From Chlorobium sp. N1 (GTDB lineage Bacteria > Bacteroidota > Chlorobiia > Chlorobiales > Chlorobiaceae), in contig NZ_SJPA01000001.1 in the NCBI RefSeq assembly GCF_004332115.1, forward strand, positions 496,001 to 560,000: a stretch of DNA of 64,000 bases. Direction: 5' to 3'. How positions within the stretch are numbered: position 1 is the stretch's first letter; each line of letters begins with the position of its first letter. Positions 50,025 through 59,393 of this stretch are shown here, in pieces. The notes beneath the pieces were generated by a model. That model searched no databases and was not told the origin of the DNA. It saw only the letters and a program-made list of their open reading frames with translations. The translations under genes and the position numbers were made by a program.

Positions 50025-50831
50025 ATGCAAGAGACCCCGAAAGAGTTGCAGGTCGCCGAAGAGGCCGCCCGCGCCGCAGGAGCCATCACCCTCAGGAAAT
50101 TCGGGGAGCTCTCCACCCGGGAGATCCACCGGAAGGATTTCCGCGACTTCGTCACCGAGACCGACAGGGCCTGCGAAGCCGAGATCAACCGGATCATCCG
50201 TGCGGCCTTTCCCGAGGACGGCATGCTCTGCGAGGAGGGCACCACCGCCGAGGCGCGCTCCGGCAGGACCTGGATCGTCGATCCGCTCGACGGCACGCTG
50301 AACTTCATCCACTCCTTCCCCGTCTTCTCGATCAGCATCGCCCTCAAGGACGAACGCGAAGGGCTGACCCACGGCGTCGTCTACCAGCCGGTGCAGGACG
50401 AACTCTTCACGGCCGAAAAAGGCAGGGGAGCCTACCTCAACGGCCGGCGGATCTCGGTCTCCGACCGCCGTGAGGAGGAAGGCTGGCTCATCGCCACCGG
50501 CCTCCCCTTCAAGGAGTACCACTACATGGAGGCCTACATGGCGATGCTGCAGGACGTCGTCAGGGTGTCGGCCGGCATCCGCCGCGCCGGTTCTGCGGCC
50601 GTCGACCTCGCCTACACCGCCTGCGGCCGCTTCGACGGGTTCTGGGAGTACGTGCTCTACCCGTGGGACTTCTCGGCCGGCGTGCTGCTCGTGCGCGAAG
50701 CCGGCGGCACGGTCACCGACTTCCGGGGGGAGACGGACGTCTACCGGAGAAGGAGCATCATCGCCGGCAACCCCGAGACCCATCCGCTCCTGCTCGGGAT
50801 GGCCGGGAAGCACTTCCCCGAAGCCGGCTGA
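50025..50831 (+). CDS. suhB: inositol monophosphatase family protein
   Basis: The 268-residue protein has the metal and substrate motifs of the family: EEGTT near residues 67-71, IVDPLDGTLNFIH near 85-97 and YPWDFSAG near 211-218. Family members cleave inositol-1-phosphate, fructose-1,6-bisphosphate or PAP, so the substrate is open; SuhB-like roles in rRNA transcription are also known. ATG 50025 is chosen since a TATATT box (49982-49987) lies inside the longer upstream frame. It is 127 bases before the lpxC-fabZ ATG. Confidence 0.88.
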   Translation: MQETPKELQVAEEAARAAGAITLRKFGELSTREIHRKDFRDFVTETDRACEAEINRIIRAAFPEDGMLCEEGTTAEARSGRTWIVDPLDGTLNFIHSFPVFSISIALKDEREGLTHGVVYQPVQDELFTAEKGRGAYLNGRRISVSDRREEEGWLIATGLPFKEYHYMEAYMAMLQDVVRVSAGIRRAGSAAVDLAYTACGRFDGFWEYVLYPWDFSAGVLLVREAGGTVTDFRGETDVYRRRSIIAGNPETHPLLLGMAGKHFPEAG

Positions 50832-50958
50832 GGCCACGCTGCTGATTTGAAGAGGAGGCGTCACTTTATTATCTTGAAGGTCTCGAATATTTCCCCCCGC
50901 AAGTCGGGGATCATTTCCCGCCGCCATGAGAGGCGCACGGGAGCTAACAACCACCGCT

Positions 50959-52371
50959 ATGCTCATCCACCAGCGCACCCTGCAGAAAGAGGTTTCACTC
51001 TGGGGCACAGGCCTCCACACCGGCAAGGAATGCATGATCACCTTCAAGCCTGCACCGGCGAACTACGGCTACCGGTTCATCCGCACCGACATCGCCGAGA
51101 GCCCCGAGATCCCCGCGCTGATCGACAACGTCGTCGACGTGCTGCGCGGCACGACGATCGCCGTCGGCGACGTCAAGGTGCACACCACCGAGCATGTGCT
51201 GGCGGCCCTCTACGGCCTCGAGATCGACAACTGCCGCATCGAGATGAGCGGCCCCGAGCCCCCCGTCATGGACGGCAGCTCCCACCCCTTCGCCGAAGCC
51301 CTCCTCGGAGCCGGCTTCCAGGAGCAGGATGAACCGAAGGACTACCTCGTCATCGACGAGACCATCGAATACCACGACACCGAGAACGGCGTCGACATCG
51401 TCGCCCTTCCGCTCGACGACTTCCGCGCCACCGTCATGGTCGACTACAAGAACCCGGCCCTCGGCTCCCAGCACTCGGGCCTCTTCAACCTCGAGAAGGA
51501 GTTCCTCAGGGAGTTCTCCCCCTGCCGTACCTTCTGCTTCCTCAGCGAAGTGGAGTCGCAGGCCAACCAAGGCATCATCAAGGGAGGGGACGTCGACAAC
51601 GCCATCGTCATCATCGACAAGAAGATGGAGAAGGACGAGCTGCACAAGCTCAGCGAAAAGCTCGGCGTCGAAAGCGACCATCTCGCCCTCGGCCAAAACG
51701 GCATCCTCAACAACCGCGAGCTGCGCTTCAAGAACGAGCCGGCGCGCCACAAGCTCCTCGACCTGCTCGGCGACATCGCCCTGCTCGGCATGCCGGTCAA
51801 GGCGCAGATCCTCGCCGCCCGTCCCGGCCACGCCTCGAACGTCGAGTTCGTCCGCCAGCTGAAAAAATACGCCGACCGCAACAAGCTCGCCCGCCAGTAC
51901 CAGCACGAGAAGAAAGCCGGCGTCATCTTCGACATCAACGCGATCCAGAACATCCTGCCGCACCGCTACCCGTTCCTGCTCATCGACAAGATCGTGGAGT
52001 TCAAGCTCGACGAGAAGATCGTCTCGATCAAGAACGTCACCATGAACGAGCCCTTCTTCCAGGGCCACTTCCCCGGCAACCCGGTCATGCCCGGCGTGCT
52101 CATCATCGAAGCGATGGCCCAGACCGGCGGCATCATGATGCTCAACGGCAAGAACAACACCAAGGAGAGCGTGGTCTACTTCATGGCCATCGACAAGGCC
52201 CGCTTCCGCAAGCCGGTCCTTCCGGGCGACACGCTCGTTATCGAAGCCGTCATGACCAACATGCGCCGCAGCGTCTGCCAGTTCGACGCCAAGGCGTTCG
52301 TCCGCGGTGAACTCGTCTGCGAAGCCTCGCTGATGGCAACCGTCATGGACAAGCCCGGAGAGAAGAAGTAA
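50959..52371 (+). CDS. lpxC: fused LpxC deacetylase / FabZ dehydratase
   Basis: Residues 1-310 are LpxC, the zinc enzyme that commits UDP-acyl-GlcNAc to lipid A. They include [12 protein letters not shown], zinc His79 in [11 protein letters not shown] and DGSSHPF. From about 330 on they are FabZ, the 3-hydroxyacyl-ACP dehydratase, with His336 in [12 protein letters not shown] and [20 protein letters not shown] near 368-387. The fusion couples two enzymes competing for hydroxyacyl-ACP and is known in Bacteroidetes/Chlorobi. ATG 50959 starts at the conserved [16 protein letters not shown] 50926 adds 11 odd residues. Confidence 0.96.
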   Translation: MLIHQRTLQKEVSLWGTGLHTGKECMITFKPAPANYGYRFIRTDIAESPEIPALIDNVVDVLRGTTIAVGDVKVHTTEHVLAALYGLEIDNCRIEMSGPEPPVMDGSSHPFAEALLGAGFQEQDEPKDYLVIDETIEYHDTENGVDIVALPLDDFRATVMVDYKNPALGSQHSGLFNLEKEFLREFSPCRTFCFLSEVESQANQGIIKGGDVDNAIVIIDKKMEKDELHKLSEKLGVESDHLALGQNGILNNRELRFKNEPARHKLLDLLGDIALLGMPVKAQILAARPGHASNVEFVRQLKKYADRNKLARQYQHEKKAGVIFDINAIQNILPHRYPFLLIDKIVEFKLDEKIVSIKNVTMNEPFFQGHFPGNPVMPGVLIIEAMAQTGGIMMLNGKNNTKESVVYFMAIDKARFRKPVLPGDTLVIEAVMTNMRRSVCQFDAKAFVRGELVCEASLMATVMDKPGEKK

Positions 52372-52409
52372 GCGCTCCCGGCCAAAGGCCCGGAACAGGA
52401 TTCAACGAG

Positions 52410-52440
52410 AAAAGGCCTCCGTACGACACGGAGGCCTTTT
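52410..52440. terminator. bidirectional terminator between lpxC-fabZ and pgsA
   Basis: AAAAGGCCTCCGT (52410-52422) and ACGGAGGCCTTTT (52428-52440) form a perfect 13-pair stem with an ACGAC loop; A- and T-rich flanks suit both directions. Confidence 0.93.
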
Positions 52441-52470
52441 GCGTTCTGCCGGGGAAGGAAGGATGCGCCT

Positions 52471-53025
52471 TCAGGACTTGTAGGAAAGGCCCTTGTGGAT
52501 GCGCCAGAAGCGGATGCAGTAGAGGACGAAGGAGTAGAAGAGCATGACGGCCGAGAGATAGAGGAAGAACTCCTTCACGGGCCAGCGCAGGAAAAGGGGA
52601 TTCGGCCAGACCATCGTGATGAAGAGCATGGAGACGAAGCCGACAGCCCATTTCCCGGGCCAGAGGGAGGTCACCACGACCTGGTGGTGGTGGCGGACCC
52701 AGGCGGCACCGGAAAAGATCAGGAGGTCGCGGAGCACGGCGAAAAGGACGAACCAGAGAGGCAGCTGGCCGACCCAGAGAAAGTAGAGGGCGACGCTGGC
52801 CAGGCAGAGCTTGTCGGCCAGCGGGTCGAGGATCTTGCCCATCTCGGAGACCTCGTTGGTCCAGCGCGCCGCCTGGCCGTCGAACCAGTCGGAGAGCACG
52901 GCCACGATCATGATGACGATGGCGACGTCCGTCCTGCCGTTGTGGAAGAACCAGAGGAACCAGGGGATCAGGAGGATCCGCAGGAAGCTCAGGAAATTGG
53001 GAAGGTTGAAGATGTGCCCCTGCAC
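52471..53025 (-). CDS. pgsA: CDP-alcohol phosphatidyltransferase, probably PgsA
   Basis: The 184-residue membrane protein has the CDP-alcohol transferase motif D-x2-DG-x2-AR-x8-G-x3-D-x3-D, seen as SDWFDGQAAR followed by MGKILDPLADK. There are four to five helices. PgsA makes phosphatidylglycerol phosphate from CDP-diacylglycerol and glycerol-3-phosphate; a related enzyme for another alcohol is possible. It starts two bases after ruvC, forming yebC-ruvC-pgsA on the minus strand. Confidence 0.85.
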   Translation of the reverse strand: MQGHIFNLPNFLSFLRILLIPWFLWFFHNGRTDVAIVIMIVAVLSDWFDGQAARWTNEVSEMGKILDPLADKLCLASVALYFLWVGQLPLWFVLFAVLRDLLIFSGAAWVRHHHQVVVTSLWPGKWAVGFVSMLFITMVWPNPLFLRWPVKEFFLYLSAVMLFYSFVLYCIRFWRIHKGLSYKS

Positions 53026-53027
53026 GG

Positions 53028-53603
53028 CTAACGCTTTAAAGGTTCAACAACGAGATCGGGACACGCCCGGATGAATTCCGTCCAGCCACCACCCTTCCGG
53101 GAGTGGGCCTTTCTCTGGAGCTTCGGCGCGCCCGCCCCCCGGCGCTGCATGTCGCAGAGGGCGAGGGCGAGGGCATCGGTCACGTCGAGCGGCTTCGGCA
53201 CGGCACCAAGGCCGAGCACCCTGGCCACCATGCCGGCGACCTGCTCCTTGGATGCGCCGCCACGTCCCGTCAGGGCCAGCTTCACCTCCCGGGGGGCGTA
53301 CTCAGAGAGTTCGAGGCCGCGGCTCGCGCCGAGAGCCATCACCGCCCCCCTGACCTGGCCGAGCTTGAGGGCCGACTGCACGTTGCGGCCGACGAAGGCC
53401 GTCTCGATGGAGATCCGACCGGGTCCGAAACGGGCGATGAGCTCGCCGAGCGCCCCGAAGATCTCCCCGATCCGTTCCGGGTGGCTTTTGCGGGGGCTGA
53501 GCCGGATGACGCCGCATTCGAGCATGCGGTACGTCCCCCGATCCTCCGACACCACCCCGTAGCCGGTGCTGAGGCTGCCCGGATCGATCCCCAGCACGAC
53601 CAT
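53028..53603 (-). CDS. ruvC: Holliday junction resolvase RuvC
   Basis: RuvC cuts Holliday junctions. The 191-residue protein has the acidic catalytic residues: Asp7 in [15 protein letters not shown], Glu in [19 protein letters not shown], and the Asp pair in [15 protein letters not shown] near 138-152. A basic C-terminal tail of about 35 residues extends past the core. It begins four bases after yebC, the classical yebC-ruvC order, but ruvA and ruvB do not follow; ruvB is at 27-28 kb. Confidence 0.95.
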   Translation of the reverse strand: MVVLGIDPGSLSTGYGVVSEDRGTYRMLECGVIRLSPRKSHPERIGEIFGALGELIARFGPGRISIETAFVGRNVQSALKLGQVRGAVMALGASRGLELSEYAPREVKLALTGRGGASKEQVAGMVARVLGLGAVPKPLDVTDALALALCDMQRRGAGAPKLQRKAHSRKGGGWTEFIRACPDLVVEPLKR

Positions 53604-53607
53604 CCGC

Positions 53608-54360
53608 CTAGTCTTCCAGGCTGTTCATCGCGCTCTCGCTGATCTCCATGTTGCTGTAGACGGCCTGGACGTCGTCGTTGTCCTCCAGGGCGTCGATCAG
53701 CTTGATGACCTTGCGGGCGTCCTCGGCCTCGAGCTCGATGTAATTTTCCGGGATCAAGTCCATTTTCGCGTTCTCGTAGGGGATCCCCTGCGCCTCGAGC
53801 GCCTGCTTGGCCGCCTCCAGGTCGCGCACGTCGGTCAGGACCGTGTAGTTCTCGCCGCCGTCGCTGGAGAGATCCTCGAGCCCGGCGTCGAGCAGCGCCT
53901 CCATGAGGGCCTCCTCGTCGCAGGCCGAGACGGGGACCTCGATGCTGCCCTTGCGCTGGAACATCCAGCTGACGCTGCCGCTCTCGCCGAGCGAACCGTT
54001 GTTGCGGCTCATGATGTGGCGGATGTCGGCGACGGTGCGGTTGCGGTTGTCGGTCGCGGTCTCTATGATGAGGGCGATGCCGGCCGGGCCGTATCCCTCA
54101 TAGGTGATCTCGTCGTAGGTAACGCCCTCGAGCTCGCCGGTCCCCTTCTTGACGGCGCGCTGGATGTTGTCCATCGGCATCGAGTTGGCGCGCGCCGTGT
54201 CGATGGCGAGGCGCAGCCGTGGGTTGCCCGCAGGGTCTCCGCCGCCCATCTTGGCCGCGATGGTGATCTCCTTGACCAGCTTGGTGAAGAGGTTGCCCCG
54301 TTTCTGATCGGTGGCCGCCTTCTTGCGTTTGATGGTGGCCCATTTACTGTGTCCTGACAT
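53608..54360 (-). CDS. yebC: YebC/PmpR family protein
   Basis: The 250-residue protein opens with [20 protein letters not shown] and has the three-domain pattern of the family. This includes [47 protein letters not shown] and [11 protein letters not shown]. Members act as DNA-binding regulators or, in recent work, as translation factors that relieve ribosome stalling at proline stretches. ATG 54360 is fixed by this N-terminus. It is first of yebC-ruvC-pgsA. Confidence 0.94.
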   Translation of the reverse strand: MSGHSKWATIKRKKAATDQKRGNLFTKLVKEITIAAKMGGGDPAGNPRLRLAIDTARANSMPMDNIQRAVKKGTGELEGVTYDEITYEGYGPAGIALIIETATDNRNRTVADIRHIMSRNNGSLGESGSVSWMFQRKGSIEVPVSACDEEALMEALLDAGLEDLSSDGGENYTVLTDVRDLEAAKQALEAQGIPYENAKMDLIPENYIELEAEDARKVIKLIDALEDNDDVQAVYSNMEISESAMNSLED

Positions 54361-54536
54361 GATGCAAACTACTGTAGTGGTTGTACCCCGGAGAGGCCCG
54401 AGGAATCCTCCGGCGCGCCCGGGAAAGAGAGGCTGCATAGGCGCATCGGTGCGCCCGTCCTATGATAATAGATTTATTTTCTTTAAATAAAACCGAAAGT
54501 GCCGGCTTTGGTGTAAGTTAATCACAAGAGAAATCA

Positions 54537-55379
54537 ATGACAAACCTGACGATCGCCTATCAGGGCGAGCCCGGAGCCTACAGCGAGATCGCCGCACTCC
54601 GCCTCGGCCGTCCCCTTCCCTGCAGCTCCTTCGAGGAGGTCTTCTCGGCCGTCGAGGAGCGCAGGGCGGACTTCGCCGTCATACCGATGGAAAACTCGCT
54701 CGGGGGAAGCATCCACCGCAACTACGACCTCCTGCTCGAGCATCCGGTCATGATCGCCGCCGAAACCTTCGTGAAGGTCGAGCACTGCCTGCTCGGCCTC
54801 CCGGGTTCGTCGCTGGAAATGGCCGGCCGCGTCCTCTCGCACCCGCAGGCGCTCGCACAGTGCCGCAACTTCTTCCGCACGCACCCGAACCTCCATGAGG
54901 AGGCCGCCTACGACACCGCCGGCAGCGCCAAGATGATCGCCGAGGAGAAGGACCGCTCGAAACTGGCCATCGCCTCGAAGCGCGCGGGCGAGCTCTACGG
55001 GCTCGACATCCTCCGGGAGAACCTGCAGGACGAGGAGTGGAACATCACCCGGTTCTTCTGCATCACCCACTCCGAACACCCCGGTTCGATCGAAGACATC
55101 CCCGCTTACGGCACCGGCCAGTACAAGACCTCCATCGCCTTCACCCTGCCGAACCAGCAGGGCTCGCTCTTCAAGGCGCTGGCCACCATGGCCCTGCGCG
55201 ACATCGACCTGACCAAGATCGAGTCCCGACCGTTCCGCCAGAAGGCCTTCGAGTACCTCTTCCACGTCGACGTCATCGGACACCGCGACGACGCCCCGAT
55301 ACAGCACGCCCTCTCCCACCTCCAGGAGTTCGCCACCATGGTCAGGGTGTTCGGCAGCTACGGGGTGGTGGCGCCATGA
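54537..55379 (+). CDS. pheA: prephenate dehydratase
   Basis: The enzyme turns prephenate into phenylpyruvate for phenylalanine. The 280-residue protein has the catalytic domain with IAYQGEPGAYSEIAA, YDTAGSAKMIAE and the Thr-Arg-Phe site in WNITRFFCI near residue 164-172. A C-terminal ACT domain with SLFKALATMALRDIDLTKIESRP near 201-223 is the phenylalanine feedback site. No chorismate mutase domain is fused. Its stop overlaps the polA start as ATGA, so translation is coupled. Confidence 0.95.
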   Translation: MTNLTIAYQGEPGAYSEIAALRLGRPLPCSSFEEVFSAVEERRADFAVIPMENSLGGSIHRNYDLLLEHPVMIAAETFVKVEHCLLGLPGSSLEMAGRVLSHPQALAQCRNFFRTHPNLHEEAAYDTAGSAKMIAEEKDRSKLAIASKRAGELYGLDILRENLQDEEWNITRFFCITHSEHPGSIEDIPAYGTGQYKTSIAFTLPNQQGSLFKALATMALRDIDLTKIESRPFRQKAFEYLFHVDVIGHRDDAPIQHALSHLQEFATMVRVFGSYGVVAP

Positions 55380-58207
55380 ACGACCGCCAGTTCAGCATGT
55401 TCGGAGGCGACGGGGACAGCGTGCGGGAAACGCCGCCACCGCCCTCCGGCGACCGGCCCGAGCTCTTCCTCATCGACGGCATGGCCCTGCTCTACCGGGC
55501 CTACTTCGCCCTTCTCAGGGCCGGCATGAAAACCCGCGACGGCCAGCCGACCGGAGCGCTCTTCGGCTTCCTCTCGACCCTGCTGCGCATCTACGAGACC
55601 TACCATCCCCGCTACCTCGCCGCCGCGTTCGACAGTCGCGAAAAGACCTTCCGCCACGACCTATTCGGGGAGTACAAGGCCAACAGGGAGGCCCCGCCGG
55701 AAGAGATGACGGGCCAGATAGAACCACTCTTCGAGCTCCTCCGGGCCCTCAGGATCCCGATCCTGCGCACCCCGGGCTACGAGGCCGACGACCTCATCGG
55801 CACCGCGGCACGGCAGTTCGAGAAAGAATGCAGCATCTACATCGTCAGCCCAGACAAGGATCTCGCCCAGCTCGTCCACGACGGGGTGCGGCTCCTCCGG
55901 CCCACGAAAAACCAGAACGAGCTGCAGCTGATGGGCCCCGAGGAGGTACGCGAACAGTTCGGCGTGCCGCCGGAACAGTTCACCCAGTTCCTCACCCTCA
56001 CCGGCGACACCTCCGACAACATCCCCGGAGCCCAGGGCATCGGACCGAAAACCGCGGCCTCGCTGCTTTTGCGCTTCGGCTCGATCGAAGAGGCCTACCG
56101 CCACATCGGCGAGCTCACGCCGAAAGCCCGCAAGAGCCTCGAGGAGTTCCGGCCCCGCCTCGAGCTCATCACCGACCTGGTCACCATCCGCACCGACCTG
56201 GAACTCGAAGTCACGCTCGACGAGCTCGCCTGCACCACGCCGGAGCGACGGGAGCTGCTCGAACTGCTCGGCAGGCTCGAGCTCAAAACCATCGCCTCGC
56301 GCCTGCCCCTGGCCTTTCCGGAAATCGGCCCCCTGGCAGGGAGCGAGGAGCGCGGCCCGACCGGCGAAACGGAAGGGGACGACCCGCAGGAAACGCTCGG
56401 CGACCCCCGCGACGGAGCCGATTACGGCATGATCTCGACTGAAGAAGAGCTCGGGGCCTTCGTCTCGGAAATGCTGAAAAAAGAAAAAATCGCCGTCGAC
56501 ACCGAAACGACCTCGCTCGACACCTTCAAGGCCGAACTTGCCGGCATCTCGATCTCGGCCGAACCGCACTCGGCCCGCTTCATCTCCTTCGCAGGCACCC
56601 GGCTCGAGCGCACGCGCTCGATCGAAATCCTCCGCCCGCTCCTCGAGAACCCGGCCATAGCCAAGACCGGCCAGAACCTCAAGTACGACATCCTCGTCCT
56701 GAAAAGCTACGGGCTCGAACTCCAGCCGGTCGCCTTCGACACGATGCTGGCCAGCTACGTGCTCGACCCCGACGCCAAGCACAACCTCGACGACCTTGCC
56801 GCCGCACACCTCCGGCTCAGGACCACCAAGTACGACGAGCTCACCGGCACGGGAAAGAACCGGCTGCACATCTACGACGTCGAACCCGGCAGGCTCACCG
56901 ACTACGCCTGCCAGGACGCCGACGTGGCCCTGCAGCTCGAAGGGGTCTTCGAGCAAAGCCTCGAACGTGAGCCCCGGCTCCTGGAGCTCTGCCGGCAGAT
57001 CGAGTTCCCGCTGGTCCGCGTGCTTGCGGCCATGGAGCACCGCGGGATCAGCATCGACCTCAAACACCTCGAAGAGACCTCGACGGCGGTCGGCAGCCAG
57101 CTCGAACTCCTCACCGAGAAGATCCACGCCGCGGCCGGCACCACGTTCAACATCGACTCTCCCAAGCAGCTCTCGAACATCCTCTTCAACGTTCTCGGGC
57201 TTCCGACGAAGAAAACGACCAAGACCGGGTTCTCGACGAACGTGGAGGTGCTCGAGGAGCTCGCCCCCCTCCACCCCATCGTCGGCGACCTGCTCGACTA
57301 CCGCAGCCTGCAGAAGCTCAAGAGTACCTATATCGACGCGCTCCCGAAGATGGTGAACCCCCGCACCGGGAAGGTGCATACCTCCTTCAACCAGCACGTC
57401 ACGGCCACCGGGCGGCTCTCCTCGTCGAACCCGAACCTGCAGAACATCCCGATCCGCACGGCACTCGGCCGCGAGATCCGCAAGGCGTTCATCCCGACCG
57501 AAGACCGTAACCTCCTCCTCTCGGCCGACTACTCGCAGATCGAGCTGCGCATCGCCGCGGAGATCTCGAAAGACCCGAAACTGATCGAAGCGTTCCGTAA
57601 CGGCGAAGACATCCACCTCGCAACGGCCCGGGTCATCTTCGACACGGAGGAGATCACCTCCGACATGCGCCGCAAGGCCAAGGAGGTCAACTTCGGCGTG
57701 CTCTACGGCATCCAGCCCTTCGGGCTCTCAAAGCGGCTGAACATCCCGAGGAACGAAGCCAGGGAGATCATCGACACCTACCGCCAGAAGTATCCGGGGC
57801 TCTTCGAGGCCCTCGAGCAGATCGTCCGGGAGGGCAGGGAGAACGGCTTCGTCACCACCCTGCTCGGACGCAGGCGCTACCTCGGCGACCTCACGAGCCG
57901 GAACGCGAACGTGCAGAAGGCCGCCGAGCGGGCGGCCATGAACACCCCGATCCAGGGGACGGCGGCCGACATCATCAAATGCGCCATGAACCTCTGCAGC
58001 GAGCGGATCGAAACCGCCGGCATGCGTTCGCAGATGCTCCTGCAGGTTCACGACGAGCTGGTCTTCGAAACCCCCCCTGAAGAAAAGGAGGCGCTCTCCT
58101 CGCTCGTCGAAACGGCGATGACGGAAGCGGCCGCAGTCTGCGGACTCCGGAACGTCCCCGTCACGGTCGACATCGGAACGGGGAAAAACTGGCTCGAAGC
58201 GCACTGA
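55376..58207 (+). CDS. polA: DNA polymerase I
   Basis: The 943-residue polymerase has an N-terminal 5' nuclease domain (LFLIDGMALLYRAYF, about 30-320) and a proofreading exonuclease with all acidic motifs: DTETTSLD near 375, NLKYD near 435 and YACQDADVA near 510. The polymerase domain has DYSQIELRIAAE near 718, EVNFGVLYGIQPFGLS and VHDELVFE near 891. The first 28 residues are an extra tail with RQFSMFGG, like a sliding-clamp-binding motif, and a Pro-rich linker. ATG 55376 overlaps the pheA stop. All three activities should work. Confidence 0.97.
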   Translation: MNDRQFSMFGGDGDSVRETPPPPSGDRPELFLIDGMALLYRAYFALLRAGMKTRDGQPTGALFGFLSTLLRIYETYHPRYLAAAFDSREKTFRHDLFGEYKANREAPPEEMTGQIEPLFELLRALRIPILRTPGYEADDLIGTAARQFEKECSIYIVSPDKDLAQLVHDGVRLLRPTKNQNELQLMGPEEVREQFGVPPEQFTQFLTLTGDTSDNIPGAQGIGPKTAASLLLRFGSIEEAYRHIGELTPKARKSLEEFRPRLELITDLVTIRTDLELEVTLDELACTTPERRELLELLGRLELKTIASRLPLAFPEIGPLAGSEERGPTGETEGDDPQETLGDPRDGADYGMISTEEELGAFVSEMLKKEKIAVDTETTSLDTFKAELAGISISAEPHSARFISFAGTRLERTRSIEILRPLLENPAIAKTGQNLKYDILVLKSYGLELQPVAFDTMLASYVLDPDAKHNLDDLAAAHLRLRTTKYDELTGTGKNRLHIYDVEPGRLTDYACQDADVALQLEGVFEQSLEREPRLLELCRQIEFPLVRVLAAMEHRGISIDLKHLEETSTAVGSQLELLTEKIHAAAGTTFNIDSPKQLSNILFNVLGLPTKKTTKTGFSTNVEVLEELAPLHPIVGDLLDYRSLQKLKSTYIDALPKMVNPRTGKVHTSFNQHVTATGRLSSSNPNLQNIPIRTALGREIRKAFIPTEDRNLLLSADYSQIELRIAAEISKDPKLIEAFRNGEDIHLATARVIFDTEEITSDMRRKAKEVNFGVLYGIQPFGLSKRLNIPRNEAREIIDTYRQKYPGLFEALEQIVREGRENGFVTTLLGRRRYLGDLTSRNANVQKAAERAAMNTPIQGTAADIIKCAMNLCSERIETAGMRSQMLLQVHDELVFETPPEEKEALSSLVETAMTEAAAVCGLRNVPVTVDIGTGKNWLEAH

Positions 58208-58356
58208 ACGGGGCTTTCGGCGAAAGGAAGGCGGGCATGCCGTTATACGAAAAACTTTTTCTATATTCCAGAATTCGTGAGGCGCTTCCCGCTCGAGACA
58301 CCGTATCCATACACCGCATGTTCGTAACAAAACGGCCAGATGTCCCCCGGGGACAC

Positions 58357-59070
58357 ATGAGACTCCTACAGGCGTTCCGGCCCTCGCGGCTCCCGTTCGC
58401 CCGTCAGGCCATGGCGGCCGTCATCCTCACGGCATCGGCATTCATGGCGCCCACCCCTGCACTCCCGGCCGAAACCCCGGCCACGGCAGCGGGCAAGCCC
58501 TCCGGCACGGAGATCATGATCGAAGAGATGATCCGGCAGATGGACACCCCGGAAGCAGCCGCATCAGCACCCGCAGCACCCGCTGAAGAACCCGCCGCAT
58601 CGGTCTTCCTCGCCTGCATACCGAACGTCCGCCCCGTCGGCGGATCCATCACGAGCGGATTCGGCTACCGCAAACACCCCATCTACAACCGGAGGATGTT
58701 CCATACGGGCATCGATTTCTCGGCCGCGGAAGGCTCTCCCGTCGCAGCCACCGGCAACGGCACCGTAGCCTTTTCCGGCTACGAGAAGGGCTACGGGCAG
58801 AAGGTGATCATCAACCACGGCTTCGGCTACTCGACCACCTATGCCCACCTGTCGAAGTCCCTCGTCCGGCAGGGCCAGAAGATCCGCCGCGGAGAGGTCA
58901 TCGCACTTTCGGGCAATACCGGCATCTCGACCGGCCCACACCTCCACTACGAGGTCCACAAGGACGGCGTCAGGGTCGATCCGGCCGCCTACTTCTTCGA
59001 TGCCGACAACCCCGACAGGTTCATCACCATCCAGCAGCCTTCGGCCGAAGCGATCGACTCGAACTCCTAA
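58357..59070 (+). CDS. M23-family murein peptidase
   Basis: The 237-residue protein has a basic start, a helix near residues 18-33 and a signal cut near TPALPA, then a Glu/Ala/Pro-rich linker (about 45-85) and a LytM/M23 zinc domain. The zinc ligands are seen as His and Asp in FHTGIDFSA, and His in GPHLHYEVHKDG; the further active His is in TTYAHLSKS. Such enzymes cut peptide cross-links in peptidoglycan or activate amidases. Starts at 58237 and 58318 are open but give a poor signal, so ATG 58357 is chosen. A TATATT box is at 58262-58267. Confidence 0.88.
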   Translation: MRLLQAFRPSRLPFARQAMAAVILTASAFMAPTPALPAETPATAAGKPSGTEIMIEEMIRQMDTPEAAASAPAAPAEEPAASVFLACIPNVRPVGGSITSGFGYRKHPIYNRRMFHTGIDFSAAEGSPVAATGNGTVAFSGYEKGYGQKVIINHGFGYSTTYAHLSKSLVRQGQKIRRGEVIALSGNTGISTGPHLHYEVHKDGVRVDPAAYFFDADNPDRFITIQQPSAEAIDSNS

Positions 59071-59099
59071 ACACAATGAACAACACAACAGACTGAAGT

Positions 59100-59327
59100 A
59101 TGTACTGGAATCTTGATCTTGCTCGCTACATCGCTGATGCGCCATGGCCGGTAACGAAGGACGAACTGATCAACTACGCCAACAGGACCGGCGCTCCGCA
59201 GCAGGTCGTCGAAAACCTGCAGGACCTGCCCGAGAGCGACGAGATGTACGAGAGCATCGATGAAATATGGCCCGACTACCCGACCGATGAAGACTTCTGC
59301 TACGGCGACGAGGAAATGCTCAGCTAG
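59100..59327 (+). CDS. DUF2795 small protein
   Basis: The 75-residue protein has YIADAPWPVTKDELINYANR, then GAPQQVVENLQDLPE, the DUF2795 pattern, and a very acidic tail (EWPDYPTDEDFCYGDEEML-like composition). Its function is unknown; I see no signal peptide or membrane helix. It lies 29 bases after the M23 peptidase gene, and its stop is one base before an ATG that would start the outer-membrane protein gene if the T run there were read in the right frame. Confidence 0.8.
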   Translation: MYWNLDLARYIADAPWPVTKDELINYANRTGAPQQVVENLQDLPESDEMYESIDEIWPDYPTDEDFCYGDEEMLS

Positions 59328-59328
59328 G

Positions 59329-59393
59329 ATGGAACGCCGCCCTTCATTTTTTTTTTAGCCCGCCCCCCATTTTCAGCGGTTGTCGTATGCCTC
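59329..59393 (+). other. frame-broken upstream start and signal-peptide region with a run of ten T
   Basis: ATG 59329 opens MERRPSFFF and then hits TAG at 59356 because the T run 59347-59356 has ten bases. Adding one base here, by a longer T run, transcript slippage or a -1 ribosomal shift, continues LARPPFSAVVVCLMTLLMLASVPERLHA in the frame of the downstream gene. That gives a basic start, a hydrophobic core and an A-x-A type cut site. ATG 59329 is one base after the DUF2795 stop and GAGGA lies upstream (59310-59314). No ribosome site precedes ATG 59394. Confidence 0.6.

Noticed and set aside
55661-57616. 651-codon open frame opposite polA
   Set aside because: Same kind of mirror frame with low-complexity Glu/Gly/Val/Asp content; polA motifs explain the sequence.
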